From Otis tarda (lineage: Eukaryota; Chordata; Aves; Otidiformes; Otididae), in assembly GCA_026413225.1 (NCBI GenBank), contig CM048553.1, forward strand, positions 117,186,690 to 117,250,689: DNA of 64,000 nt. The letters run 5' to 3'. Both the position numbers and the translations under genes were made by a program. Under the pieces are notes generated by a model. It searched no databases, had not been told where the DNA came from, and saw only the letters and a list, made by a program, of their open reading frames with translations. Shown in pieces: positions 1 to 12,954 of the stretch (position 1 is its first letter; the number at the start of each line of letters is the position of its first letter).

Positions 1-299
1 TGAGGGAGCGGGAGAGGGTGCTTGTGCCCGCTGCAGAGCAGGGCTCGCTCAGCTTTCCTGCTTTGGCAGAAGGGCACGGTATGGTGGTGAACGAAAGGGT
101 GGTGACAACCTCAGGGATGCAGAGCAGAGCCGAAGAGGTGGCGGGTGCTGGCTCGGGAAGGCAAGAGCACGTGTTGATCACAGACTCTCTGCTTAACCAG
201 GCGGGCTCCAAGTTAGAGGGGCTACCTCCTGCCAGCGCCACACTGAGCAAGTCTTCCCGGCTCACCAAATACAGCACAGTGCAGTACACTCGCTCATAG
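1..299 (+). CDS. DSG2: Desmoglein-2, C-terminal end of last exon (partial)
   Basis: The frame is open from the left edge (first full codon at 3) to the TAG at 297-299, about 98 residues. It reads RERERVLVP, then a VVNERVV unit, and ends SSRLTKYSTVQYTRS. This matches the tail of DSG2 as I recall the human protein: RERESFLAP, VTVTERVL, and a terminus of SSTRVTKHSTVQHSYS. The NERVV unit belongs to the desmoglein-specific cytoplasmic repeats. DSG2 is a single-pass desmosomal cadherin that binds plakoglobin inside the cell; only the distal cytoplasmic tail is seen here. Its position upstream of TTR agrees with mammalian synteny (DSG2-TTR-B4GALT6). The start and all upstream exons lie outside the window. 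A GTG at 18 is an internal valine codon, not a start. Confidence 0.9.
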   Translation, partial: RERERVLVPAAEQGSLSFPALAEGHGMVVNERVVTTSGMQSRAEEVAGAGSGRQEHVLITDSLLNQAGSKLEGLPPASATLSKSSRLTKYSTVQYTRS

Positions 300-2065
300 C
301 CTGACCTCTTGCAGGAGCAACACCTGGTTGTCCAGCACCCGTATGTCAGTGTGTGTCTCACCTCAGGCTTTTTCTTGGGACTCAGATTTGCTGGACCTTT
401 CAGAATGACATGGACTCGCTTGCAGTAGTTTGTGTAAATAAGGATTGTGACCAAGAAGTTAGTAAGGAAATCTGCTGTTGTTATTAGACAACGTTGGCAG
501 CCATGCTTTTGAAGTGGAAAGATGTGGGAAATATATTTTTTTTCCTTGTTTGCTATTTTTGCAATTGCTTTTTATTATTCAGTTAGTGTAATAATACCAC
601 ATAACCACAGCTGCATAATTATGAGAAAGCAGAAAAAAAAAGTCTAAAATCTAGTGGTGGATAGTAGCATGCAAAGCGTGAGTTAGGTTTCTGAACTGCT
701 GTTCGGCGTATCTGCTCAGGTCCCCCCTAAGGGACATCAGTTTCTCATTACATGTTTGGCATCTACTAGCTTGTGGGCCAGGGCACCTGCCCCTGAGCTG
801 CAGATCTCTGCACCTTGGTGAGTTGCTAAGAAATCTCTCCTTCCTGAGAAGCCCAGGCTACCAAAGCCAGTACCTCCTCAGGGCAGTGGTGTGTTGATCT
901 GCTGGAGGGATGTCACAAATTCGGGTTATCAGGGTTCGTACATTAAGTAATCACTACTTCCGTATTAGCACGGGGGTTGAAGAGAGCAAGTAGCAAAAAA
1001 GCTGAGAACTGCAATTTTTTTGGTGCCTTGATGTAAAAATTCTGTAACTTGGTGTGGGTCTAGGCTGACATGGACAAGTAAGCATTTGCACCATATAGAT
1101 TTTTTTCACTGTCTCCTAATTGGTCCTTTAATAATATATGAGAAATAGCCAAAACTGACCTTAGCTTTAAAGCCAGAGATTCAGTCAGTGGCTTTGGTAG
1201 CTAAGTTCATGGCCCTTAGACATCTATAGGATCTGATTTACAAGTTCAGTTAACTGAGTGATTTTAATTCTCGCAGATACAAGCACAGAAATGCAGCCTT
1301 GTCTGAGTGTGTGAGATTTGCTGGCTGGAGTGGGCTGCGTGATGCCGTATAATGGCAGCGTTCCTTGGCTCTGACAAGACAAGAGAAAGCTCCCTGTGCG
1401 TGTGCAACACTTAAAATTACCTTTCTTTCCATTAAATTTATGTGGTAAAAGCAGAAGACAGTACTGCACTGTTTGGCACCATGTATATATGCATATGTAA
1501 ATATTTATTTGTATGCAATTTGAAACATTTTAAAGTTAATTTTATAGAGGAAAAACTGCAATACACTCGTCATGTTTTGTCAGAGTAGAAGTATTTTAGA
1601 TCAGATATTGGTACTGTGTTTATCAGCAAGCTGGTCATATGAGAATGGAAAGCCCATGCACCTGCAGAGCTTTCTGGTTGTCTCCACATCTCTTGGAGTT
1701 TTCCTGCAGCTGCAGTGTTACATTTTCCACTGATGTGTTTTGCCTTTGACTAGAAATGCTTACAATGTATTCAATTTGAGTGATAAGAATGTAAAAGTTG
1801 ATTCAAAAGTGTAAACATAAAGAGTAGGAACTCCAGTGGAGGAGTGCTTCCAAGCAAATCAAACTAATTCGCTTACTTGGACCTGTTGGTTATTTATCTC
1901 TTAAAATTCATTTTTCAAGTACATGTATTTTACTTTTAAGCAAGTTCTAAGCGGTGACCACTTTTTATGAAGTTAGAGGAGGTCAAGTTATTTCTGACTT
2001 TTTCATGGAGTATTTCTGTGGTTTTATGCAATCTTAAAATAAAGAAGTCTACTGTATTTTTTAAT
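300..2065 (+). other. DSG2: Probable DSG2 3' UTR
   Basis: Non-coding sequence directly after the DSG2 stop. It becomes AT-rich with several T-runs. The first AATAAA I find is at 2038-2043, giving a UTR of about 1.75 kb; another AATAAA at 3218-3223 is an alternative end. The true cleavage site cannot be told from sequence alone. Confidence 0.5.
2038..2043 (+). terminator. Candidate polyA signal of DSG2
   Basis: AATAAA hexamer on the DSG2 strand, 1.74 kb past the stop codon. A second candidate is at 3218-3223. Confidence 0.35.
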
Positions 2066-5000
2066 TGGTCATTCAATTTTAAGACAGCTACCCCGGTGAA
2101 AACACTGACTTTCCTACGACAAGTAAAAAACTTAAAGGTAGAATGAGGATTGCAATTTCCCAAACAGCATGAAAGAATATCTGAAAGGTACAAGTGTAAT
2201 GAAAGTTGGCATCCTACTAACTTAAAGATTCTGAAAAAAAAAGTAAATTCTGCTGCCTGGTTGAGCACACTAAATTTTGTAAGAACTTGATGCAAGACAA
2301 CAGCATCTCATCCACAGATTTCCTGGGCTTTGAGTCAAACTCTTCCAGTCAGTTTCTACTTCCAAACCACATGGTATAAAATATTGTCTTAGTTTTATAG
2401 TTGTTAAAACATATAGTTGTTAACATCCGGAAGAGGATGTAAGAGTCAGGACTGCGTCACAGAAATCCTGACTTCCCTGTGCATTGTTTATATATAAACT
2501 TTTAGCACAGATTTGCTGATGCTGCAAAAAGTCTATTTGAATAGATCAGTTAAGAGTGAATCTCCATGATTTGTCTTAGTGTTGTACCAAGACTTCAGAT
2601 GCTATTGGCATGTGCTAATGCTGGCAGATCATCCATCAGATTCAATAAGTCACTTTTGGTGGAGCTGTGTTTCGTAAGTGATGGTGGCTGGTGGGAGGAA
2701 TGTACAGACCCAAACTAATGGGAACGCCTGGTTAGCATCCAGCCGCTGGATAACCCTGACGTGGGATCTAGCCCTAGACACTTATCTTTGCGAGAGATGC
2801 TTCATTCTGACTTCAAAAGTAGAAACAAAGTCTGTAATTTTCTTATCTAAAAATAACAGAGCATGGTTATGCTGAAATACCAGTGTGACAGGGATTGTAT
2901 CCACACTGCTTTTCCCATGATTTATATTTTCTGTGGATCCTCACTAAGAACTTCAGACTCTACGAGTATGAACCAGCACGCTGCAACAAGGATGCAGCCA
3001 TCTCCAGCAGGAGGGCAAGTGGAGTGCCTGTCCCAGGTGCCCACGAGAAAGTACTTCCTTGGCTGTGCTTTGGCATATGCTTGGATCCAGGCTAGACTTT
3101 GAAAGACAGATGATCTCTTCCAGGCTCCATTCTTTCCTGGGAATTTGACCATTGTCCACCATCAAAGGTTTAAAGCTTGTTGGGGTTATCAGCAGTAAAT
3201 CAGTCTTTTAAAAGTTAAATAAATCAGCTGCTCTCCCCAGGAGAGTGATGGTACATGTTTATGGCCTTGAGGCATCCCAAAAATGCATCACTCCCTCTGC
3301 TTGCACTGCGGTAGCGGAGCTAGTGGCTCTGGCTGGCCCCTCTGCTGGCTCTTTCTCCCTCTTGGTGGCCTGTGAGCTGAAAGCACAGTGACAACCATCT
3401 GTTCTTCCTGCCTTGTCCTGTGCTGTCCACAGCTATCCTGTGCCTGGCACCAATGCAAGCTTTCAAACGCGTTCCTCCAACTGAACCACTGGACCAACTT
3501 GGGTGAAAATCAGGAGGGAAAAAGAAAAAAAAAAAAAATCAGTGTCAAACTCCTTTTGCATTTGAGGGCATGAGGCTGGGCTGAACAGGGTCCCCAGGGG
3601 CTCAGAGTGCCAGCCAGTTGTGGTGTTTGAGCCCGTCTCGAAGCAGACAAGCTGGGAAGGTCTGCCTCTAGGTGCCTGAGGTGCTGTAGGTGCTCAGCAT
3701 ATCATGCAGAATTTGCCAGCGCACCCCGAGCTGCAGGGCAGGCCCTGTACAGGATCTGGTTTTGTTGGCATGATGGACAAAATGGTTTCTGTCCAGGTGG
3801 GCCCACTTAGGCTTTGGTTGAAGGACCGCAGCGTGCAAACACGCGTACCCCAGCCCTGCCCACGCCAACGTGGGCTGGAGCTGGATGGTGGGGCTGGCAC
3901 TGCACCGTGTGTCATCACTGGGGGTGGTGGGGGGCAGAGCACAGACAAGGACTTGGGACTTTTGGCATTTCCTTAAAGGGTTTGAACCCACTGCTCTCCC
4001 AGCTCGGGATACTCCATGTGGGAATGGGTGCCATGTCTCCTGCTCCACCATCTATACATGTAGCTGAAGCTGAAGCACACACCCTGTTACAACCGCTGCT
4101 GCTAATGATAGTTTGCGTGGATTCAAGGCACAGCTGCATGGAAAAGCAAACTATTGGGGGTGACTGGATACACAGAAATGGTTTCCAGCTCTGGGAAAAG
4201 CTGATAGCTGAGAGTCCTGGTGGGAATACTCTTCCTTAGGCATCCCCTTATGGTGATTGCTGATGATGGGATACTATACTGGATGAGAGGGACTCTTGGC
4301 ATCATCCAGGAGAGGCTCAATGTCAGAGAACAGGACAGCAGTCACCTGAGGCAGAAGGAGAGTAGATCAGGGAGGTGGCAGGACAAGGAGAAATGGGGCC
4401 TTTTGCTCTCCCTGCAGAGTGAGCAGTGACTGAATAAAAATATAATGCAGGGCAGGGCCCTGATTGCCAGATAAGCCATGCCTAGTGCCCCAACCCTCTC
4501 GTGAGAGTCTCTGCCAAGGCACAGCAGCACAAATGTAGCCGTTGTGACCCTTGAGCCCACAAAGCCGTTGCAGTCTCCAGCTCCCAGTTTCTCCGGGTGG
4601 CCTTGCCTGAGGGGCTGGCACTGGAGGAGGTCAAGTTTCCTTGGCACATCCTATTGCTCAGCACCCTGGCAGCTGAAAATCAAACTCAGGATCACGCCCT
4701 CACCTCCCGAGGGGAGGAGAGATGGCAATACAGTCTATGCAGAGCAGATGCTGAAAGCTGCTCCAGAATGAGCACATTATTTAACTTTAGGTGCTGCCTC
4801 ACAGGGCATCGTTGTTTCCACAGCTTTCTGCTGGCTGCCGGGCCGTGAAGGACAACTCCCTGGGCAGTACCACGTGCTGGAGGGTCTCCAGTTTTCCAGT
4901 CCAAGACTACAGGCAAAATAAGTTGTACCAGCAGTTGGTACCAGTGGCCCATGCCATCCTCCTCACTGCACCACATTTTTTTTTCCGCAGCCGGAAAAAA

Positions 5001-7650
5001 ACACCAAAGTTGGCAACGCTGCAGGTGTAATTTTGATGTAATTTTTGATGTAATTCCCCTATTGTGTGGGGGTGGGATGTGGGGAGGTTAGCCTGCTCTT
5101 TACAGCTCCCCATTCATGGAGCCACTGAGGCTGTAATAAAAGGGGGCATGAAGGTTGGAGCCACAGCTAAAAATTGTATTTTTATTTAACACTGAGCAAA
5201 TATTTTGACATGCCAAATGAGGAGGGGAAGTTCCATCATTACCTTGTATTAACCAGAAAAGCCTAGGGAGAGTCTCACAGATGTTTCCTCTAATTACTTC
5301 ATTATTTTCATTTAGTCACTGAAATATGTGTACAAAGTGATAGCACTGATTTTGAAATTGCCCTGAAACCAATTTCCTTGAAATACAGAACAGAAAGTGT
5401 CTTCAGATGAATGGTGGGAATGCCTTCAGAAGGTGCAGATGCGCTGGGGGGAAGACCGCATGGCAAAATTTGTTCTGCAGGGCACCGGCGGTGGGAGGGT
5501 TTCTCGCCCTCCTGCCTCAGCTCCAAGCTGGTTTCTGACCTACGATTCAAACGTTTCATCAGAGTATTTCTCTTAGATCTGTTATCTCTAGCAAATACAA
5601 CTCAGAGATGAGATATCACCGCCCAGTGATTAAGCAACAAACTGGATTGATTCCCTGGCTAAAGATTATCCGAGATCTTTGGAGCGTGGCTAAAGTTTAA
5701 GAGGACACTGCTGGCAACTGCAGAGGTTCTCCCTCAGGCCTGGAATCCAGCCTCCTGAAGCACCCGACTGCCCTTCTCCTGCTGGGGACGGGGTACCTGG
5801 GAGCAGCTGTGGAACACAGGAGGGTTGTGGACGCTGAGCTGCTGGGAGCAGCCCCGTGGCAGTGACGTGGCACTGGGCGCTGGCTGCAGCTGTGCCCTGG
5901 GCTGGGTACCAGGGGCTGGGCTGCGATAGCCTCCCTGGGCGACCTCCAGCTTGGCTGGTTTCCTCCAACACCTTCTGCCACCCACATTGGTCAAACTGGT
6001 GCCTTCCTAGCTTCCCTTGATTTCTTCCCCTCATGAAAAACTCCTCTCTAATGTAAAGCAGATTTTTTTTTTTAAGTCTGCAAGCATTACCAATAACTCT
6101 TTTCATCATTTCTTGAAAAGAAAATTAAAAGCAGAGCTTCCATGTAGAAGGACTCATGAACTTATGGCATCAGCTTTTAGATGGAGCCAAATCACGTCTC
6201 CCAGAGGATGTGTTGCATCTGACGTAACTCACATCTGACAACACAGCTAGCGCTGGCAGGGAGAGACTTGCTCTGTGCGCAGGGGCGCTCACCGTTTGGC
6301 CATTTATCACCCTGTGGTACACCTAATGCTTTGGTCCCATAGCCAGCAAGCTCGACTTTTGCAACAGCAGGAAAGAAGGAGCCTCAGGCTCCTTTTGAAT
6401 CAGGGCCCCAGAGAGGTACTGTCAAAATAATAGATCTATTAAAGAAAAGCTTCCTTGTCATCCATCCTGCCTTTGTTTTGTTCCTGTAATCAAGATGTGA
6501 GAGAGCTGAAATACAGATCCATACAAATATTTAGTTTTCCATAGTCCTGGTAACCTGGAGAGGGGCTATCCCTCCTCCCCGCACTCTGCCTTGCTGAAAT
6601 AAAATATTTTTCCCTGAACAAACAAACCAAACCATATCCATTCAGAGTTCTGTGTGAGGTTTTTCAGGGATCTCTTAAAACAAACAAGCAAATTTGACTT
6701 GGCGTCAGATGGGTACAAGTGTGGTTGCCCCCTGAATGCCCCAAATAATACCCTTTTCCAGGTTAAATACCCCCCCACTGGGTGGTGCAAGTGGGATTAG
6801 TTGGTAGCTGAGCTTACTGTGCTTTGAATAAATGGCTGTCAGCTGGGGCACACGAAGCCTGGACTACAACACGTAAACAGCTGGAGCAGGTCTCAAGGAC
6901 ATGTCCTGAGAAGGGGTGGAGGATTTGGAGGGTCATTCTCACACCTCTGTTCTTCAAATTAATGAGCTTTTAAATATTTGATGTCATGTGAAACAAGTCC
7001 AAGCAGAGCCACCTTACAGGATCCATGAAGCTGTTACTTAGAATGCTCTTATGAGAGAAAGGGAAGATAGGATGGAACAGAAAATAGGTCTCTCACATGA
7101 AAATTTCCCTTACAATTTGAAGAGGCAACCACCGTTATAAACTCTGCTAAATTTTCTGTCTCACTCTGTTTATGTTACTTCATAAGATTTGTTCAAAATA
7201 CTTGTGAGACAATTTTTTTTTTAACATACAGTTAGGAAAAAAAAAAATCTTAGCTGCCTTTAAATCCTTATGGCTTCCCATTATGTTCTCCTTTCAAATC
7301 CAAGAAAACTCCTGCAAACTGGTTTAAAATTGAAAGAAGACATAAACACCTTGCACCTGTTGGGCATAACACAGTATTAGGAGCTGGGAAAGCAACCACA
7401 GTAAAACTGGACTCGTAAATTAGTCGAGTCAGCACAGTAGCATAGTTAGCTGTTCAAGGATTAAGGCTTCTTTTAAAGGAGCTACTTCAGCAAAGGTTCT
7501 GCTAAAAAATCGTGAACATTCAAGGCCCCCATTAACCCACTTATAGGAGATATTTCAGTGTATAATTTTCCAAAGATGTCACAATTTGGTTGTGGTCCCC
7601 TTTCTGCAAATCCCACTGGAAACTTCTAGTGCCGTCTGGCATCTCACTGT
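2066..7650. other. Intergenic DNA between DSG2 and TTR, left part
   Basis: No gene recognised. Between about 3300 and 6000 the sequence is relatively GC-rich, and short open frames overlap on both strands (3668-4239 and 5690-6109 are the longest). None shows a recognisable domain, splice structure or family motif, and they look like chance frames in GC-richer DNA. No CR1 end motif is visible here. Confidence 0.5.
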
Positions 7651-7868
7651 ACTGGTTTTGGCTGGGATAGAGTTAATTTTCTTTATAGTAGCTCCTGTGG
7701 TGCTACGTATTGGATTTGTGACCAAACCAGTGTTGATAACCCAGAGTTGCTGCAGTTACTGCTGAGCAGTGCTTACACAGCACCAAGGCCTTTGCTGCTT
7801 CTCACACTGCCCTGCCAGCGAGGAGGCTGGCGGTGGGTAAGAAGTTGGGAGGGGACACAACCAGGACA
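7651..7868 (+). mobile_element. Avian endogenous retrovirus LTR fragment (fossil)
   Basis: Begins ACTGGTTTTGGCTGGGATAG and runs through the GTGACCAAACCAGTGTTGATAA and GCGAGGAGGCTGG segments to GGGGACACAACCAGGACACC. This is the front part of a common avian LTR family as I remember it. Only about 220 bp are left and no internal retroviral region follows, so it is a decayed solo-LTR piece. A related piece lies in the opposite orientation at about 62545-62810. Class (ERVL-like or other) is uncertain. Confidence 0.6.
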
Positions 7869-9524
7869 CCGTACCCACAGTGCAAAATCCAAAAGGAAGA
7901 GCAGAACATGGTGCTGTCCCAGAGCATCTTTACTAATTTTTCAGATATCCTGTTCAAGTTTTTCACTGAGAAGGAGTATCCTGCCCTATGGCAAAACAAA
8001 AAGAAGAATACTTTTGAAGCACATGAATGGAACAGAAATACCCTTGATGTGATCTGGTGAGAAGAGCAAGAAATTAATCTCAAGTAGAAAGCTCCAGAGT
8101 AATGAGGTTCTGCTGTAAACATTATTTTAGGCTCCTGAAAGCTGATTTATTGCGTCAGAGGAAGTTTGGAATTAGCAGAAAAGTACAACGATGTGACACA
8201 ATATGTGATGGCATGAAAGAAGGAAACAAGCTAGCATTTTACAAATTGCTTCTGGAAGGGAATGTGCTGAACACACCGCTCAGTCTGAGCTTAGAAAATT
8301 ATCTGCTGTGTGTTAGAGAGAAATAATCTGTGAGGAATGTTTGCTGCACTGAAAGGAATTTGTACCACAAATAAATTAGCAGTTAGTACCACCAGGGTTC
8401 ATTTCTCCTTTGAGAAGCTCTGCCCCTCAGATAACCCCTGGTCGTTTCTCTCCCACATCTACCTTTTCCTGCTGTGCCCCATAGGCAGCTTAGGGGATCA
8501 ACAGGAGTCGAAACCCTCCACTGTGCGCCTGCTCCCCCAGCAGACTCTGTGCACTTTTGTCCAGAGGAGCTGGTGTTTGACAATACCTGACCTACCCGAG
8601 TGCATCAAGTTTGTTTGCGGAGCATTAGGAAAGAAATCCAGGCTTTCAAAGGGAAGGGAAATCTGCCTTCAGCATTTTTTTTTTCTTTATTTAACTTGGT
8701 GACAGAATTTTTTTTTTTTTAATGGTTGGCTCTGTCTGCCACAACAGATAAGCTTCTGACTCACAGCGACAGAGGAATGAGGAATGGCAGGCATTTTCCC
8801 TGGTGTGGTTGAAAAAAGAATTGGTTTATTATCTTTATTGCCACCAGATGACCGCCTCCTTCCCGAGGGGCACCAAGGGCGACACGCATTTCTTGCAGCA
8901 GAACCATTCAATCTGTCCTTCAGAGCACGACCCGCCTCACCGCTTCGGGGGAGGAAAAAAAAAACAAAAAAAAAAAAAAACAAAAACGCCACAACAACAA
9001 AAACAGGAGTGGAAGGTGGAGGCATGGAGGTGCCTGAGGCCACCAGGTGGCAGCCCACGATTGCACATGTCCCCTGCCTCCCGGCGCGCAGAAATCCCCG
9101 GGGACATCAGGGATGCTGAGAGAGGCTGGGCCAAGGCAGGGGGTACGAACCGGGTCAGATGGCGGTACCCGAAAAAGCGGTGTTACCGACACCTCTGCAA
9201 GTGATGGGGAGTGGAGAGACTGCCAAGAAAGCCTTCACACCCAGCAGTGCAGTACGACAGCCAGTGAGGCTTTTTTGGAGTGGTTGCATCTGCAAGATTT
9301 TTGGTTTGCTTAGAAAAAAAAATCTTTATCGGTGTTGAAATGTAACCAGTTGTGCTCAATAAAGCCCATGGGAATAAAGAACAAGGTCCTGGGCTGCTGT
9401 ACAGCCTCTCTTCTCCAGCATTTCCTTGCGTATAGGTAACAAATCCCTTCCAAAGGATAATGATTTCCCAGCTTTGTCATTGATCTCATCAATGATTGAT
9501 CTCATCTCTCGGGGTGACAGCATC
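7869..9524. other. Intergenic, no gene seen
   Basis: No recognisable gene. It holds an A-rich simple stretch at 8950-9006 (runs of A broken by C, then CAACAACAA) and several T-runs near 8675-8720. The CR1 element begins at the right end. Confidence 0.5.
8950..9006 (+). repeat. A-rich low-complexity tract
   Basis: Long A-runs interrupted by single C bases, followed by a few CAA units. Simple sequence. It creates a spurious lysine-rich frame on + and a phenylalanine-rich frame on -. Confidence 0.8.
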
Positions 9525-10710
9525 GGTGAACAAGGGATGAGCAACGGATATCATCTACCTGGACTTGTGCAAAGCTTTTGACACTGTCCCGCACGACATC
9601 CTTCTCTCTAAACTAGAGAGACATGGGTTTGATGCACGGACCACTCGGTGGATAAGGAGTTGGCTGGATGGCTGCACTCATTAACAGCTCGATGTCCATG
9701 TGGAGACCGGTCACGAGTGGCGTCCCTCAGGGGTCCGTGTTGGGCCTGGCCCTGTTCAACATCTTTGTCGGCAACATGGACAGTGGGATGGAGTGCACCC
9801 TCAGCAAGTTCGCCGATGACACCAAGTTGTGTGGTGCCGTCGACACGCTGGAAGGGAGGGATGCCATCCAGAGGAACTTTGACAGGCTGGAGAGGTGGGC
9901 CCGTGCCAACCTCATGAAGTTCAACTAGGCAAAGTGCAAGGTCCTGCAGCTGGGTCATGGCAATCCCAGGCACAAATACAGGCTGCGTGGAGAATGGATC
10001 GAGAGCAGCCTTGAGGAGAAGGACTTGGGAGTACTGGTGGAAGAGAAGCTTAACATGAGACGGCAATGCGCTCTTGCGGCCCAGAAGGCCAACCGCATCC
10101 TGGGTTGCATCAAGTGAAGCATGGCCAGCAGATCGAGAGAGGTGATTCTCCCCCTCTACGCTGCCCTGGTGAGACCCCACCTGGAGTACCGTGTCCAGTT
10201 CTGGAGCCCCCAACACAAGAAGGACATGGACCAGTTGGAGAAGGTCCAGAGGAGGGCCACGAAGATGATAAAAGGGCTGGAGCACCTCTCTTATGAGGAC
10301 AGGCTGAGAGAATTGGGGCTGTTCAGCCTGGAGAAGAGAAGGCTCTGGGGAGACCTTATAGTGGTCTTCCAGTACCTCAAGGGGGCCTACAAGAAAGATG
10401 GGGAGAGGCTGTTCAGTAGGGCCTGTTGTGATAGGACAGGGAGTAATGGTTTTAAATGGTTTTAAAATAGAGGAGGATAGATTTAGATTGAATATTAGGA
10501 AAAAAATTTTTATAATGAGGGTTGTAGAACACTGGCACAGGTTGCCCAGAGAGGTAGTGGAAGCCCCATCCCTGGAAACATTCAAGGCCAGGCTGGATGA
10601 GGCTCTGAGCAACCTGATCTAGTCAGGGATGTCCCTGCTCCTTGCAGGGGGGTTGGACTAGATGACCTTTGAAGGTCCCTTCCAACTCTACCCATTCTAT
10701 GATTCTATGA
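9525..10710 (+). mobile_element. CR1 LINE, 5'-truncated copy with part of reverse transcriptase
   Basis: About 1.2 kb of CR1 in sense orientation. Reading frames show reverse-transcriptase pieces: [16 protein letters not shown] near 9555, [10 protein letters not shown] at about 9713-9742, and the catalytic FADDTKL at about 9809-9829. The element ends in the CR1 3' motif CCATTCTATGATTCTATG at 10692-10709. It is broken: the RT frame hits a TAG at 9926-9928, the frame shifts between segments, and compared with remembered CR1 consensus about 15 bases are missing near 9675. The 5' end is truncated, as in nearly all CR1 copies. The 334-codon open frame on the opposite strand (9608-10612) is an antisense shadow. 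Confidence 0.95.
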
Positions 10711-11633
10711 ATAAGATGTTCTCTGGCAACGTGCCAACACTTTCCTGTTCTGAAAGGACAAATCCCTTAGGAAGCACGGCATTTTTCTTTCAGATGTTTT
10801 GACACTTTTTGTAAGGAAAATAAAAGCAATGGTCAACCCAATTAATAGAACTGCAGCTAAGAAGAGGCACCTGGGGGAGCAGTAACTTTTCTTGTTGGTC
10901 TTATCACTGAGTGCTGCCAGAGCAAAGTCTCTAGCAGCACCTGTCCATCCTCTTTTCCTTCACTCTTCTTCTAAACTTGGCATGGTTTTAACCTGAGGCA
11001 GCTCTACTAGTGTGCTGGGTTTATACAGGTGATCAGTCAAGCTACAGGGGGGGAAAAAAAAAAGACATCCCAGCATCCCATTTCACAGTTTGATGGTTTT
11101 CTGCATGACTGTCACCATAACTCAAAGGGAGAAACTGATGCGTGACAACTTTAGAAAAGAGACCTATTATGGGTGCCTTTTTTTTTAACAGCAAAAATTA
11201 AGATGAGATCAGAGCAAAAAATTATGCAAAGCAGCACAGGAGGTTCCTTCCCTCAGGAAAGTCTTGTTATGTGTTATGCAACACTGTACATTTTTTTACT
11301 CCTTTTCTCTCTCCTTGGTGTGTAAGTTTGCCACAGAAAGGTGCTTTTCTTCTATTGCTGCTTCTTTCTTTCATGGTCCATCTTTTCCATCCCACTATGC
11401 TGGAAGAGTCATAAGAGGAACCTAGACTTGACCTAGGGTCAAGACTAGATCCTCTGTGCCACGAGGGCACAGTTATGCTTGCTTAATCAGGGTTCACTTG
11501 GTAGTTTTCTCAGCATCCAGGCAAGGACACCATGAGACAGTCCAGCAATTCCTTTTCCTTCTGGGTAGAGATCAGCCTGAGAGGAAAGGTGAATGTAAGT
11601 CTAATGGGAACTGCTAGGTTAATCACAGTGTAA

Positions 11634-11655
11634 TGTAATTACGTATGTAATTACA
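11634..11655. repeat. Short inverted repeat
   Basis: TGTAATTAC and GTAATTACA are exact reverse complements separated by GTAT. A small 9-bp-arm hairpin with no evident context. Confidence 0.6.
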
Positions 11656-12954
11656 AGGTTAGGGACAAATTACTCACCCTGTCATAACTAGATATTCTGA
11701 CAGATAGCAAAGCTGCCATAGTTCTAGTAATTTAGATTTCATGGGTGCAAGGAATTCAGTTTTTTATAACTCTGGTCAAAGATGGAGTTTAGACCACAGA
11801 CGACTAATCACAGAAACAGTAGGATGTCTGTAGGAGTGAAAAGAGAATGGTCTCTATTTTTTTAGGGTATTTTTCCTCCTTCCAGAATGATGAAGGGCCC
11901 TACCTGATCTTAGGCAAAACCTTTTTTTTTTTTTTCCCCCAAAAATAGACTGCTCATGGGGACAGCAATCAAAAGCAGAGGCTTGTGCGTATTCCTGCTC
12001 AGAAGTAGACGCTGGTCCCTCTGCCTGCTCTCTTCTCTGCTTTCCACCATCTGCCCATGGCAAGCTCTCCCAGGCCCTTACTTCTGGAGTGGTCCCTTGG
12101 CACTGCCATGATGAAGTCAATGCTACCTGTTCAGACTGAAATCCAAAAAAAAACCTGTAACGCAAAGCTGAAGATCCCAATGTGCTTAGATGGGAAGGAA
12201 AGAAAGGGAGCGACCTCCTGTCCTCATCCAGGGTGCTGTGCCAAAACAAGAGCTGCAAGGGCAGCAAACACCCCCTGTAGCTTTCTGCTAAGGATGAAGA
12301 GAAATCAAAACTGATTCTCTTCTTCAAGTCCAAAGGAGACTTATAACATACATGGGAAAAATCTGTTCCGGGGTAGGAACTGCAAAGTGAATGTTTGCCT
12401 TGTGTTTGATCAGCTGAATTAGCACATCCCAGCAAGAGGAGTCTCCATTTTTGGATCCACTGCTCTGGCCACCAGCTACCCTGGTGTGGCTGCTGAGCTG
12501 AAACCGATCTTGGCAAACACTGCCCTGTTTGAAAAGAGCACAGTTGCCTCCAAAGAGAAAATATGTACAAAGCTAAGGCAGAGTGAGGTGACAGGAGAAT
12601 TACACAAGCTCTTCAGAAAAAAATGACACCAAATAAACCCCAGTGTCTCCTTTACAAGGGGCTCTGTAGAGCAGGATATCTATCAAATATGAGGCCTTGA
12701 GTAGGCACATGGGCAGCACATGTTTATTGTCAGCTACAGTTTAAAACACAGAGACTGCCCCAGAAAATATTATTTCAGCCTTGTTTTTTTCTTGAGTTAC
12801 TGCTTCCCTGGGAGACTCACGCAGAAAATACATTGAAAATGTCAGTCCTCTGCAAAGCAGGTACATTGACCTGCCCACAGAATTGCTTTTCTGCACATTG
12901 CTACTTTCTGTTTGTGTTTTAGTTGCATGGCAGTCTGTGTCCATCACCTCCTGA

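Noticed and set aside
3668-4239. Overlapping 127- to 141-codon frames on both strands
   Set aside because: Occur in a GC-richer patch with several frames open at once. No domain, splice context or family resemblance.
5690-6109. 139-codon minus-strand frame
   Set aside because: GC-rich chance frame, with other frames open on the same strand at the same place; no recognisable protein.
9608-10612. 334-codon open frame on the minus strand
   Set aside because: Exactly antisense to the CR1 element, whose minus strand happens to be open. Similar shadows appear opposite the other CR1 copies.
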